Source of the DNA: Lycocorax pyrrhopterus obiensis
Taxonomy: Eukaryota; Chordata; Aves; Passeriformes; Paradisaeidae
NCBI GenBank assembly: GCA_014706295.1
Contig: JACSVZ010000001.1
Location: forward strand, 40,546,383 to 40,610,382
Length of the DNA: 64,000 nt
Direction: 5' to 3'
The notes below the pieces were generated by a model that saw only the letters and a list, made by a program, of their open reading frames with translations, did no database searches and was not told the DNA's origin. Position numbers and translations under genes: made by a program. Positions 39,801-54,800 of the stretch are shown one piece after another (the first letter of the stretch is position 1; every line of letters starts with the position of its first letter).

Positions 39801-42800
39801 AAATTCCAATAACTTAACATAAATATACAAATCAAAGAAATCTAAGCAGGTTTTTTCTCTGTGTTCAGAAATAATTAGAAATTCTGCTTTAAAGAACAGC
39901 CATATCACATGTTTACAGGATTTGTGTTAACTTACCCTGTCTTAATTCTTGATTTTTAAAGTGCTCTTCTAGTTTTTCTTTCAGTATTCCTCCAAGTTCT
40001 TCAAAGTGTTCGTTGTTAAGGCATCCATCTCCCATTACCTCAATGCACTTGTAAATAAAACAACCAGATTTTCAGCTTTAAAATTTAACATGAGCAGTCT
40101 TAACGAAATCTAAGTACGCAGAGAGTATTAATATATGCTCTGCACTAGCAGGAATAATACTAGCAGAACAGTCATACTGTAATCAATGCTCTAATCATAC
40201 AAGTAAGGCATAGTACCACTGTACATTTCATACCCATAATTTCAGTTGCTTGTGGTTAAAGTGGAACAAATTTGGTAATTGTTTTAGGTTAATACTCTGA
40301 GATTTAAAAAAAAAATCCAACTTTTTTCATCAGCTATAACAACATTTATAGTCAAAACAAATTTCCTGTAGAGGAAGCCTTGCATTTATTTGAGCCACTT
40401 AAAGGAACATCAAACATGTCAGGCTCTTATTTCAAAAAGCTACAAACAGTAATGCCATGAAATTCGTAAGAATGTTACCTTTGCAAAAGAGTGCATTATT
40501 TCTGAGAGGACATCAGACTCTGGCTCTGTGCCAATGGCTTTGATGAGCGCATCACACATGAAGTGCCACATCTGCGTGAGGTACTCTGGCCCACGAACCC
40601 TGGCACATTCAAGAAGGAGGGGCATCGACTCTGCTGCTGCCACTCGAACACGTATCATTATTAAGGAAATACAGCAGTCAACACCAACAAAGTGCTTAGA
40701 ATTTAAGACCCCACCACCATAATGAAGTTCTTAGTTTTCTGCCTGAAATTCATTTCACTACAATCCATTCATTTGATTTCTCAATTAGCTATAGATTAAA
40801 TCATAGGAAAATTACACTGTCTGCTACTTAAAAGTGGCTTCAAGCCTGTTTCAGGCAATGATAGAAAAGCTACTCAAGTTCTCTTCTGCTTTGTTACACA
40901 AAAATCAATTTTTCTACTAATCCCTTATTTAAAAAGCAACTAGGGGGAAAAGTAGGAATACACTGCCTAAAATAGTGTGTCTAAAACATTCTCTGAAACC
41001 ATTTCTGCTATAGAGCCACAGAATATTTTAACACTAACACTTTCAATTCATTTAGGAAAACAGCAAGCACAATTTTGATTCTAAGTTTCCGTTTTCACAG
41101 TGGAATTTGTTAATAGGATATCATCATGGAAATAGAACTTCAACAACGGAACCATCAGCTTTACAACTTGCTCTGTGTATTCCACAAATCCTTCTTTTAG
41201 CTCTTTTGCATAGCAAACCTGAAAAATACAGCACAGATATGCCTCTTTCAAGGGAAAATACTTATATTTTTCAACTATGTAAAGGTGAGAGAGAGATTGC
41301 TTAAAGTGCAAGGGGTTTTTTTGTTTATTTTAAAAAACATGCAATAATCCATTTACCTTCCCCCTCAACTGTGGTAATTTGAGAAACCCTGATAGCAGCA
41401 TGAGTTCTCACTCTTAGGGCGTGCACGTATTTTTCAAAACAAACCCAGAAACAGCAATATTTGTACAAAGGAACTACTTTTTAACATATCCAATTTCTTA
41501 AGTTTTGTTAACAAAGGAAAAAAACTATCTGTTAGTTTTACAAATTTTAAGCTCCCAACTAAATAAAGTATTTTTAATCAACTAAACCACACGTAACAAA
41601 GTGCCTGTAATCCAAACTAAGCAGCATCACCCAAAAAACTCTTTTACGTGAGACAAAAAAGAGTATTTTGATTACAGATTTTGGCTTCAGATTCGATTGA
41701 CCAAAACCACATAGATCACCAAAACTGTTCTATTACTCACCAGCATCTGGCATGCAGTTGCTTTTTCTTCAAGGCCTGCAGTTTTAATTCCAAAACTCTG
41801 CTGATCGCCTATGCTTACAAATTCCCAACCATCATCATCACTCATATTCTCCATATCTTGTGCTGTTATACAGAGAGGAGGAAAAAGAATCGAAAAGTGC
41901 CACAAAATCATTTATTTCAATATATTTTTCAAGCAAATCATCATCTTAAACCTACTGTCTAAAAGAGCTACTTCAGGTTTAATGGATGCAGTCTTCATTA
42001 AAGGTCCCATGACAACAGGAAGGTACTGCTGAAACTCCTTTCCAAGAATTTTACACATTCTGGCCCATGCAGAGATCATGTAAGAAATCTAGAAAAGAGA
42101 AGGCAGAATTTTCATGTCCCACATTTTATTTTAATGCACATTTAAAAGGAAAGCATAAAGGAAATACATTAGAAAATAGGACTTTTAAAAAGCATTTGTC
42201 AGCAGTCCATAAAGCTTTTTTCAAAGAGAAGTAATCCAATATGCAATCCATATAAAAATGCATCTTCAAAAGACATCCCAAGTCTAGAAACACCTTGACA
42301 GTACCTCTGACCAAAGTAGCTATACATGTAAAAACGTGACAGTGTAAGATTCATGATTGCATTGCAAGTGCCTGTTTTAAAAAATAATTTTTTTCTGAAA
42401 TATTTCCCAGATTTACACAATACTACTGAGCCACATTCCTGAAAATGGTAAAATAGAGCAAAAAGAAAAAAAAAGAGAGCAGTACTGTGTTTTCAGAGGA
42501 GTATTTGTTTTCAAATGTACAAGTCAAAATAGCTCTCTGCTTATTAGAACAGCTGCCTAACAAGTCTTGTTGATCTATTTATAAGAAGGTGACAGCAAGC
42601 TCAAATTTCTTCAGCAAATATAGGTCCTGGAAGTCTCATTTCCTAACCACGCTTCTGTGAAAGAGTCTAGGGCCATCTCAATGTCAAGTTTTGTAAGACA
42701 GGCTGCATAGTCAGCCTGAAGGGCTATGGAGGGGGCAGAAACATCATGTATACAAGGAATGTTTTTAATACCAACTAGCTATAAAGACAATTTCAACATA

Positions 42801-45800
42801 CCTGTGGATCATCATCTTCTAGATCACTGAAGTCTGTCTGTGTCTTCAATAATAGTTGCATTACATCTGATGCATCCTGCATAAACTAGATACAGGAAAC
42901 AACTATGTTTTTAAAGGCAAATTAAGATGCTACTTCTCAGAGACTTAAATGCTCACTTAAATGAAACTTTTTCAGGCATCCACATAAAAAACTATACTAA
43001 GTTTCCTTTGAACTGCATACATTTTGCTCTTGACACTGCCTAAATGAGATGTCACAGCATTTCTCTTAAGGCAAAAAAAACCTTCAGTGTGACAAGAATT
43101 ACTTAAGCTACAGTAAGATTCTATTGCAAATTTGTGAATCTAAGCAGCAAGACAGTCACCTCAGAAAAGAAAACACAAAGAGAAGCATAGAAATCAGCAA
43201 CAATACAGCTGTATGTTTAACAAGTGATTGTATTAATTCAATGCTAACACCACAAAAAACAAGAGCATTAAAAATCAATTTAGACCATTATATAAAATGT
43301 AAAGCTTACCTTTTCTTTGCCAACAGCAAGACCAATTAGACTGATGCACTCAATAGTCTTTCCTCGTAAAAGTCTTAATTCCTTCTGAACAGCATTTTCA
43401 ACAATGTGTTTCAAGGAGGGCATAAATAAATCATAGTAGGGAACAAACTTCTCCTCTACTGTATCTGCAACTGATGCAATTGAAGTCACAACTTGCTCCA
43501 AAACTAGCTTAGTGCCTTTCTGTATCAACTTGGAAAGAGGAAGAATAAAGTGTTATATTTCTAAAGCACACATTTTACTTAAAAACATGCCAAATGTAAA
43601 AATCTGCTCTTGCACCTATACTAATTCTTGCCAATTTAGACCAACATCAGCAGATATGTATACTGGCTCATTTCTGAGGTCTTAGCTCAGCTATACTTAT
43701 TCTGCCTATGTGACAAGGTTACCCTCCATGAAACAATTTGTTCAGTGTATTATACCTCTTGTAATTTTATCACCATAATGGAATGAAGATGCTTCACTAG
43801 ATTATCCAAATACGGAATAAGCAGTGACTTGGGACAATCTTCAGTGAAGTTTATGAGTGCTGCAGCTGCATGGGCTTGAACACGCTGGCTGCCTTGATCC
43901 TCCATAGTTTGTAGAAGAGCTCCTATCACCTGAAAAAGAAATATTTCTTTTCAGAAAACAAGTTTCTGAAGGGATCATAATTTTACCACTTTTTTTCCCT
44001 CCTACTACTCTACTACTTGCCTTCTCATGAAATTTCTTTTGAAACCCAGGTGCAAAGTCAGTTGCCATTTGTCCAATAGCGTTACAAGCGGCGTATCTTA
44101 CTCTTGGATGCTGAAAAAATATTTCCCTCAAATAGTTAACAAATAGTTGTGAGAGCAGACATGAAAACATTTTGAAATAATTACTAGAACTATACTCACA
44201 GGATCCTGAAGGAATAGCAAAACAAAATTAACTATTTCATTTAAAATTCCTTCCATCTGTTGGTGGCAACCTTCTCCAATGGCAGAGAGTGCCATCAAGC
44301 CAGCATGCCTGTACTTCCAGTCAGCTACAGAAGAGTAAAAACGAAGTGTTACTCATTTTGGAAACTCCAAAGAACCACAAAGACAAATCACCTTTTCTTT
44401 TCAGGGGCTGGGGGACACAGGAGGAGGTAGAGTGAAGAACAGGAGACGGAAGGGAAGTTAATGCATCTACTTGATTTGTTAAATACTTTTCCATTTTCCT
44501 CATACATACTTCCAGAGATGCACAAAAAATTGAGTGTCTAATCCAGGCCAAATCCAGACCTAGAAAAAAGAATTCTTAACTGCTGATACAAGTACATACA
44601 TAGTACTAACACCTGGAAACTGCATTTTAATTAAATGAGCTGACCAGGCAAACATCAGGACAGTACTTTTATTTCCCTCTCCCCCATCTTTTTTCTGTTT
44701 TAGTATCATCGGAAGAGCCCATACCTTCCTCAAGAAAAAGGTCTAATGACTCAAACAATATCTAAATTTCAAACAAATAAATGATTGGTACTAAACTTTT
44801 CAACAGTCTTCTCAAGGCTGTAAGAACAGTAACATTCCACTTATAGATGTAAACTTTCCCCATCTCCAAGTCCTATTATCTCAGGATAGTGGGTATTGTT
44901 GAAATGAATCTTTCATACCCCTCTACACGTTTTTTTAGGTAACGTGAGAAACTCCAATTTCTTTTATTTCTTTTTCACAAAAATCTTTCTCTGTGCTAGA
45001 AACTATTGGGATTACAGAAGAGAAAACCAAAGGAATAAACAGGTTTACCAAACGACCTGTGGGGAAAGCATGTTACAGAACTTATCTCCCAAAATAGCGC
45101 AATATTTCATTATTGCTAGCAACATACTACATTCCTGGAATGAAGAACAACACAATTCAGAGCAGTGGAATCCTGACACTCAAGCTTCTGTCTGACCAGG
45201 ATGAGATGAAGTATCATCTTGACAGAAGGTACAACAGAAAAGCAGCAGTTTATTTTGTGCTATTTTAGTTCATTAGATGCTCCTAGTTAAGCCTACACCT
45301 CATGACTCTCACTGCATTACTGTTACCATGTATTCCAAACTTGAAATTAATGAATCTTCAAAATGAAACACAATCATCATTGGACCATCTGGCCACTCAA
45401 TCAAAACTCAAAAGCCTTAAATTATTATTTCAATCAATATTTCTGAGAAAGAAGGGGTAAGAGAAGTTTGACTTCCAGGAGTACTGTCAACATTTTAATC
45501 TAAATGTCTTCATCTTTCCTCCCAACTCCCTACCAGTGAGAGCCTCCAATCCAAACACCTTTTTCATTTCCCTTCTCCAAAGAGTATTAATGGTTATGGA
45601 AAGCTCTGACGCAGAAGAAAGCAAGCACCAGGCATGAATTGCATGACCCCTTCACAGGAATCAGGTCTTTCAGTGATTAGACTCCACACTTCTCTGAATG
45701 TACCACAGAACTAGCTAGTTGCCAGCCTAGAGCTACCAACACTGGGTCAGGTTAGCCCATTTCCTTAATAAAACGTTCTTTATAAAAAAAACTTTAATTC

Positions 45801-48800
45801 CAAACAGACTTTGTAAGTGTTCACACACAGCAGGTGCTACCTAGTAGCCCTCTGTTCCATACCCAAAATGCTAACAAAGCCTTTTCTGGACTGGATTTTA
45901 AACCAGGAGGGTAGAAATAGTATCCAGAACTTCTGTGTTATCTTCTACTCCAAAGGCTCAAATCACAGGTCAAGTAAAAGCGCATGAAAGCAACGCACGG
46001 TATTTTCTTCAATAATTGGCTGAGCAGGCATTACGGGTATTTTAAGAGGAAAAGAAGAATACAAATCAACTGATAAGAAAGAACATATGGGAACACCTCA
46101 TGAAACAAGTATTAAAATCAGCATACCAGAAGACAGCCAGCCTACCAATGACCCCTGTCCACCAAATTCCAGGGGGGGAAAAAAACCAACAAGTTTTCCT
46201 TTATGAACTGTAACGTATTAAAATTTAACTTAAATGCAGCACTTCTGAAGAAGCAAAAACACTGAGCTACAGAAAAACAAGCAGCACTTTAGACAAACTT
46301 AAGGTACTGTGAGGGTCTGTTTAGGGATTTAGAGAGAATATTTTTAAATAAAAACCCCCGGAGTCTTACCTTACTTCTATGTAATTCCCAGACAGTGTTT
46401 CAAAAAAATGTACTGTTTTTTTATGACATCTCTGCTCAGCTGTCCATGTTCCAAAAAAATGTTGTAATGCACTCTGTGCAAGTTTAATAAATCACAGTCT
46501 AAGGGAAGGTATAAACTTTCAAGTTTACAGCATTTACAGGTTTTGCTGCTGACATCAAAAGTGGAAATGTATCATAACATATCAAGTAGCTAAACATGAA
46601 GACTTAAGAGGTATTGAAGTTCCTGGAAAGGACAGAATTGTTAAAAAATAATAAAAGAAAATGCAGTTACTTACGATTCTGAAGCATTTGCATAATATGT
46701 TCTTTAATCATAGGCAAAACAAGTTTCCCTCCAAGGCCACATGCCATTCTGTCCAGTGCACTCTCACCAGCCACTGCATTGCTAAACACCAGTTACACAA
46801 ATATCAGTGGTTTGATATGTACAATGAAACAAGTAGTCCAACAGAGTGCCCTTTCCTGCAGTTCTAGTCTTCAAACTTTTGCCAACTGAAAACACAAGCC
46901 TCTTCAAGTAAATAAACCATACCCAAACTTAAAAACACACACACCAGTCACAAAATAGTTATTTACTATACACTGAAACATTTGTTTTCTGCAGGCCACT
47001 GATTAAGTCTACTACCGAAGAAACTTGAGCCTTACTAGCACTAGGACCGAAGGTACAGACTGAATTTCACAGCATTTACACACACGTAGAAAGCTGAAAC
47101 TAAATTCGCAATGAATGAAACAGTAAGACTGGCCATCACCTTTTTGTCACGAGAACATAAACCAGTTCAGACTAGCTATGATTCAGGTGAACCAGCAGAA
47201 TTCAAACTTTGGCACACAAGAGACCTTTCTTGTATGGCTGTACTCAGTAGCATGGTCTCCTGTCAATGACTCAGGCAGAAAACACCCAGTTCAGGTGAGG
47301 AATTTGTGACTCTCAGCCAGTTACAGAACTCAGAATAGCCAAACATTATCTGTGCAAAGTGATTTGTTCCACCCAATGGAATTATTCCCTACAGAAAAAC
47401 AAGAAAGTTTCCAGGATACAGATAACTACTGTTACAGTCTGGGTACAGCTGGCAGTGTAATAACTCAAGGTAATTACAGTCCATCCTAGACACCCACAAT
47501 GATGAAAAAGCTGAGTAATGGTTCAGAAAGGGAACAGTCTCCCTCTTCTTTTAAGTTTCCGTCAGCTGGGTCAGAAACAGGTCTTCAAATTACTATGCTT
47601 GAATCCCCAAATCTCATCACAAACCATAAATAATCTAGAAACTCATATGTTGTGAACAAAGGTGACTGCGAAAAGATATTGACAGTATTGTATTTGTTCC
47701 TCAGATTAGTCATGTTCAAATAAACAGACACATCACCAGCAGGACAATGGAGTATACAGGGTTAAACTGGAGCAAATTCACTAAAGTTAACAGCAGTTTT
47801 CATCTGAAACTCCATTCCCTGAGCTCTTTCTTCCCAGCATTAATTCACACATTCAGTTTCAAGAAATAAAGACAGTTTATCTCAGAAAAATGACCACACA
47901 TCTCCCTGTAATGTTTGCAAGGTTTTTGCCAAGAAAAGAGGAAGTCGGATTAACCTTTTCCTCCTTTAGAATTGCACTCCTTTATGAAGTCAGAGCAACA
48001 AAAAACTGGAAATGCTAAAGTATGCCCTGCTGGTTTTGTATAAGCTGACTCATATCCCCCTTAATCAGATCCGAACACACCCTAACTAGGGTGCAGCCTG
48101 ATGATCATTATTCTGTTCCTCAGACTACACAAAAATTTCAGTCTTCTTGTGAAGCTACAAAGACTCAAGCACCAGGAGATGTTAGCATGCTCATCAGCCA
48201 CTCAGCTGTCCACAAAGGTGAGCTTCAATGGTGAGAAGCACATAGCAGCACTAGGAGTGACCCTGCTAAAAGAAAAACTGCCCTCACACACATGATCAGC
48301 AGAGACCAGCTCATGTCCAGTAGTTTGTGTCTAAGCCTCAAGCTCTCCTATTACTTCGAGGGCCAAAGGAGCTACGTTTCTTCTTCAGGCTAAGGTTGTT
48401 GAGCATAACTTGTTTTCTGATCTGTGCTCACTCTACCTGTGACTTCTAACAAAGAAAAGGAAAATTGTCATTACAAAATCCATAGGCAGCTAAGCTGTAT
48501 TTAGAAGAACAAAGTTACTCTGCTGACAATAAAGAGTAAATGGCATGCCTCAAGTGGATGATTCAGCATACTTACTGAACTGCCTAAAGCAAGCCATCTG
48601 AATAAATTTCCACACCCCGAAAGGCTTGATAAGGATTTGAACTTCAATATTCTACTCCCCCTTGAAATTTTACTGACTGAAAAGATTCAAATACTTAAGA
48701 AACCTGAATGTACTGGTGGTGTCTGACACCTGTATAGCAAAATTTCAACACTGAGGAAACACATTAAAAGGGTATGATCTACTATGTGAGGGAGAGAAGA

Positions 48801-51800
48801 AAGGACAGCTCACTTTCAATTTCATAATCAACGGGAACTAAAAAAATTATTTCAAGTAAGGCAAAGATTAAATGGATTATTCCATAAACTCCTATGCATC
48901 AGTTCCACAGGTGGCTTTACATGCCTGCTATCTATTAGAAGTTGCTTTATACCCCAGGGTAAACCAACATGTCTTCTATCACCTATTTTCCTGTGAAGAT
49001 CTCTAAGTGTTCTGAGATAAACTGTCTCAAAACACTAATTACATCTGAGTTTGGATGAGCCAGGTATGTCAAAGAAGTGTCTAGACTGGTAAATGAACAT
49101 CCCTGTCTTTATAGAAGTGTGGAGACAGTTACCTCCTACACCTATTTCTGCTTTCTTCTGCTTCACTCTAACAGTAGCTGGACAAGAGCAAATGCAACAG
49201 GATGTAGTACACAAACCACTATTCTAGTAAGAAGTTGGAGCAAGCTACACAGCGTGTAGGAATAAGCAAATCTGAATGACCGGACATCTTGAGATCTTTC
49301 TTGCCTAACACACAACAAGATAAGCTATTGCTAGCCATACCAAGGGATTTAAAATAATAGCAAAATTATAGTATTTTTGAACTAGGTGAAATCCAACAAG
49401 GAATTCTGCCATGCATGACGATAGCCTTCCAAAGTCATCTTTCTTCTAAAACAATGCATTTTCAAGGGCATAGATACAGAAAAATACCAAGAGATTGGCT
49501 GTAGATTATTAAACGGGTCAATATGCTTCAACTTGGCTTCCAGCTAACTTCAGGATTAGCCCTCAATTTAGAGGATTAGGATGCACTGACTTCTGAACTG
49601 AGTAATATAAATGACAGAAAAAACAAAAGCAAAGGTCTTGAAAAGCTACAACAGTGTGAAAGAGCAGAGAAGGGACGTGCAACTTGTCTAATTACAGTAA
49701 ATATGAAAACTGAAATAATTTACTTCCTTGCTGAACATTACCTAAGTAACCTACATATAAACTGCTCATGACTGAAGGAACAAAATTACAATAGTTATTT
49801 GAATAAAGAAAAAGTAATGCACTGCAGGCATTTGCATTCTGCACTTTAAATATGCATTTAGCCACAGCCTTGATAATATATTGAAACAACTGGTTTCATA
49901 ATTACCTGTCAAAATCATCATCTGCAAGCTCATCTGCATTTGCCCAATCTTCATCTTCTTCCAAGTCAACCATCATTGCTAACATCTGAGGAACTGAAAA
50001 AAAGTTTTAAACTCAGTCTGATCTCTTAAAACAGATTCTCAAATAACAAGCATGAATTTTAAGTTTTCTCCTTTCAAAAATTTTTGAAGAAAAATAGCTC
50101 TTCTTCCCGTAGCAGATGGCCAAGTCTGTCAAACTGCATCAGCCAATAATTCAGAATTGATTGCCAGAAAAGTATTTCCAGAACATTTAAATTGAGAGTA
50201 CAAAAATCTTGAGTGTGTAACTTGTCAAGACACAAGAATTTTTTGTAAATCATGACAATTATAAAAAGCAAATTACTTAATAAAGTCTGTTTTTGAAAAA
50301 CAGTATTATATGCCTTAAGAACTCTGACATACTTCCTTAATTTTTCTGAAACTTTGACATTTACTAATGAAGGAGACTATCAATTATGAAAAAATACTAC
50401 TGAACCCTTAGTTTTATTAACTTAATATATTTTGCTAGCTATATGTACAGCAGTCACTTACCATAAAGCTTTTCTCTTACAGTGAGGCCATGGTCTAGAA
50501 TTTGAGATTTCCTTTTTTCCACCTAATGCAAATTTTGCTTTTGTATCACGAACATATCTAGCACATTATAATCCACCAGTTTTCTACTTCTACCTCTGTA
50601 GGTTGATTCTGTCCACTCTTCTAAGTCTTTATAGAGACTATTACACAATCTCTATCACAGCATTAAACTACTATGCAATCAACATCACCTATTCTGATGA
50701 GTTCTCACAGGAGGAAGGAGCACAGTGGTTTGTTTGCTCTAAGTATGCCAGTTTCTGTGCCCTTCAGAAGCACAAGGGGCGAAAAGTCTGCCTTATGCTT
50801 TCAGAGCACAGTAAGGCGCTCCTAAGCACTTCTTTACTTTGTATCACACACCAATCTCTCAGCACAGTAAGGTGCTCCTAAGCACTTCTTTACTTTGTAT
50901 TACACACCAATCGCTCAGAGCAGTTGCTTGAATTTAGTATCATTTATGCAACAAAGTTTCACTTTGACCTGGAAACAAAAGGTTTCAGTCAAATACTCAG
51001 CCTTCCACCTTTAACAATCTTTTTTAGGACAGCCTACCACACATCTCGAAGACAGCCATCACAGCTAATAGCCCTTTACAGCAACCTACCTGAAAAACTA
51101 GTAGGCATCCAGTAACTGTCCATGCTGCTAATGAGACTTACTGGAACTGATCAAGTACACTGCAACTGCTGAATTTCATAATATACCTAAACTATTGTAA
51201 TCTACCACAGAGGCAACACCCTAAGCAAACTCACCACCACACAGCTGGACAGATCAGAAACTTATCGTCAACTGATGACAGAAAAAAATATTGCTCACTG
51301 ACAGCATCGTAGGGCAAGTACCAAGATCAAATTATGGATTTATTTGCTTGGTGTGTCTATGTATTTTCAGACAGAGAATATTCTACAGCTGCAAAAACCT
51401 CCAGAGGGCTTTTATATACTATCAAGATAACTTAACGGACACTATGGTCTCTCTACCACGATGCCCACGTGTCAGAATTTTATATACACTTATTAGACAT
51501 CAATAAAATACCAAAGTATTACAGTCCAGAAGTTTTTCAGACACAGACACTCATCAGCACACACATGAGAATCATGTATTGTCACAACACCTATGGAATA
51601 TTGAAGACAAACATCATCTGACATATATGCTATGTGGTTCCAAAAAGTCATGTCAGTGTTCGTTGCTACTAACAAACAAGGCTGAGAACAAATCTCATCC
51701 AATGTACTCTGGCCATCATTACATCTAGAACCTACAATATCTTGTTTCTTCTTGATGTTTCCTATGAATGTGGTTGCCAGTAAGAGTAGGTTCACAGAAA

Positions 51801-54800
51801 GTTTTTTAAAAAATGTAGTGTCCATAGAAATTTCAACATCGTCCCAACAAGCCCTCAAAATTTAATTAACTTATAAACAAGTTAAGCATAAGCCCACTAA
51901 GCCCGCTTCTTATCAGAGCAATAAAATGCTCTGCAATCCTGTGAGCTCAAGAAGGGAAGTCTTAATCAAAGTGGATTCCTGAGCAGCTAACTGGCACACA
52001 GGACACACGCTCCTAGACCAGCACTGTGCTCAGTAAAACCAGCACAAGATGACAATTTTGCCTAAGTCCCAGTTCTAGTTGTGCGTATAAAGTGATCCAG
52101 CAACTTCTCAGTGGAATGAAAACAGAAAACCTTTTAAACTAAGACAAAGCCAAGACAAAAGCAATCCTTTTTTGCTACCTTTTTATCATTCCCTGAATGC
52201 AACTGCTTTACCAGCTCTGCAAAATAAATGTCTTTCTCCTTAATGATACATTAATAAGACTAATTTTACAATGAATTGCAAATGAAAGGCATTTCATTCC
52301 CATACAGTGCTTTATCTTAATAGAAGTATTTCATTCCTAGGCAGCAACTAGCAACCCAATAATAGGAATACATTCAAAAGAGGTAAGAGCTACTTCTCTT
52401 CTGACCAAATAAGAAGCTTGTAACGATGTGGGGTCAGCAAGTGTCAAGCGTTAATAATTCCAACAAGCCACAGGATGGAGTGAAAATAGAGTGCTCTGAA
52501 AATCTACAGATTTCAAAATATGCTCTAAAAGAACCTATTTTTTAAAAAACTATTGTACTAGCAAACAAAATTTCTTGTCAATATTTTAAACACTTAAGCC
52601 AAGCGGATCCAGTTTACAATATTTTCCAACAGAATTTTTATAATTTTAGTGATGTCTATACAACCTTCCTCAGCCTGAGCGCACATGAAAAAATTTGCCT
52701 TTTATGCAAGTTTCAGAAAACAAGCAAGAATTTAGACAAACCCAAGTGTAACAGGGAGGGAAAAGCAGGCTACACTGCTGCGCCAGTGCCCTAATCTAGC
52801 CACAAAAAAGGTATAAAAGGCAGAGAAACTTCAGTGCACACAGCACTGATGCTAGGGCTGCCCAGAAGACTATTTTTAGCATTTCAAATAATAATGCATG
52901 ATTTTAAAAGTGCCTCTTCAAAGACGTTACCATCTGCATGTTAAATAGACTAATTAGATTATTTCTATGTATTTATACCAGCATCTGATTTTTTAATTCA
53001 CAGCTTTAACTCAACATTGATGCCCAACATGCATGCCGAATTCCTTCAGTTTTCACTTGCCAGCAGCACAGAGTATCTGGCCTACATACCAAACTTCAAA
53101 CGTAGAACTTCAGAACCAAATGCCTTTTTTTTGTTACAGTAAAATTTTCCAAAGCCAGCAGAAAAGCATGCAAGTAGTGTTTTCCTTGGAAATATCTAAT
53201 AGTAGAGTCCACAGTATTTTTATTCAAATTTTTGGTGCTGCATAGGCAAGGACTGATTTATGAAGAGCCATAATAGGAAGGGAGTTTCTCCACTAGGTGA
53301 CATTGAATTGAGTTTTCTTAAGTTACCAGTACCAGCAAACTCTCAGTTAGATGTGGTTTTGCCATTGACCAACTGCAAAGTCAATTTAATACTGTAAAGG
53401 ATGACTGTTTCAACAAAGAAAATGAGGAAAATACTTACTGGCTTGTGCAATAATATTTGTATGCCTCCTCAGCATAGCAGCAGCAGTTTCTGACAAGGCC
53501 ACAATTACTTCAAGTGCCAACTGACGCTGCATGTTACTGAGACTGGCATCTGCACACAACTACAACCCAAAAGATTAGAGTAAATGGTTAGAACAGAAGG
53601 TTTGGGGTGGAAAAAGTGATCCTTAAAAAACACTCCTGGCTTTACCTTCAGAGTTAGTTGCAAAGTAGCTTCTAAATGTGGTCGTAAATACTTAGGAACG
53701 GAATCTGCAATTTCTACAAGGGATTTCAGAACAGAATCATCATTTTGGTAGCAGGAATCATTTAGAGCCTATAAAAAGATAAGATCGAGATAAGATTAAA
53801 TAAAAACAAACAGCATTATGAATAGAACCAGTGTTATAGAAGGAATTTCATTAATTGTACTCTTGTTTCTCTGAACAGTCTCATTTAGCATTAGTAGCTA
53901 AGTAGCCAAAGCCTTAGGCCACAAGAACTGACCAGAGTAAACTTTTTGTTAAAACTAATGCTTCTAACAATGAACTAGCTGATTCCAGCAGATACAAGCA
54001 GAATGAAGAAGATAAGAATCAAGCAGACAGTTCCAAAAGAATGAAGTAACTTAATCAGAAGATCAGCCCTGCAACAGTGAAAACCAGCAAGAAATCAAGA
54101 GACCACCAACCAGAAGTAAATGGCTGGGGACTGGGCCATCTGGGCACACGTACAATTGAGAGGCATGAATTGGGGTAGGGGTCCCTCTTTGGAGGCACCA
54201 GCTCAAGCTGTAACTTGAGAACTAATAGGATACTTAATAGGAACAATTAATTGGAATAATAGGATAATTAATTGGAAGCCTTCACTCCGGCTTTCAGCAG
54301 GATCCCGGAGTCAGACCCTGCTACGGTGACCTGTGCGCATAAATCCGTAACAGGATACTGTGCAGCGTCCAAAACAACAAGTTTTCTACAACTAAGTTAT
54401 GGCTCACAATGTTCAAATCTAACACTGCAGACACTCAGAAAGAATTAAGGTCACACATCAGAAGCTCCAACATGCAAAACCACTGAGTTCTGACAAGAAC
54501 AACTTCAAAATCCATTTAAAAGAAAGTCACTCTGCCCAGAAGAAGGAAAATGAGCCTAACTCCTCTTTTGCCTGTTACGTGAGAAAAGTTTTGAATAGCT
54601 TATGCTTATAAACACCAGGAATCACAAGATTAAAGAGGTTTTTTCCAGACATCCCTCCAGAGCCACCAAATTAGAGCAGACCTTTCAGCTTTCAGTCACA
54701 GGACACGGAAAAGAGAACAAGAAATCAAGCTTTTTGCAACCATCTTTCCTAACGCATATCCACATTCTGAAAAGTAATTTAAAACGTACTTTTAACTGAT

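Noticed and set aside
40622..40658. Ordinary AG acceptor for the exon encoding VRVAAAES
   Set aside because: The nearest AGs (inside CGAGTGG and GGCAG) lie within conserved codons and break the frame. The AC acceptor restores the conserved protein exactly.
51493..51858. 121-codon minus-strand open frame in an IPO5 intron
   Set aside because: No recognisable domain, many cysteine, tryptophan and isoleucine residues as in chance AT-rich translation, and no splice or promoter support.
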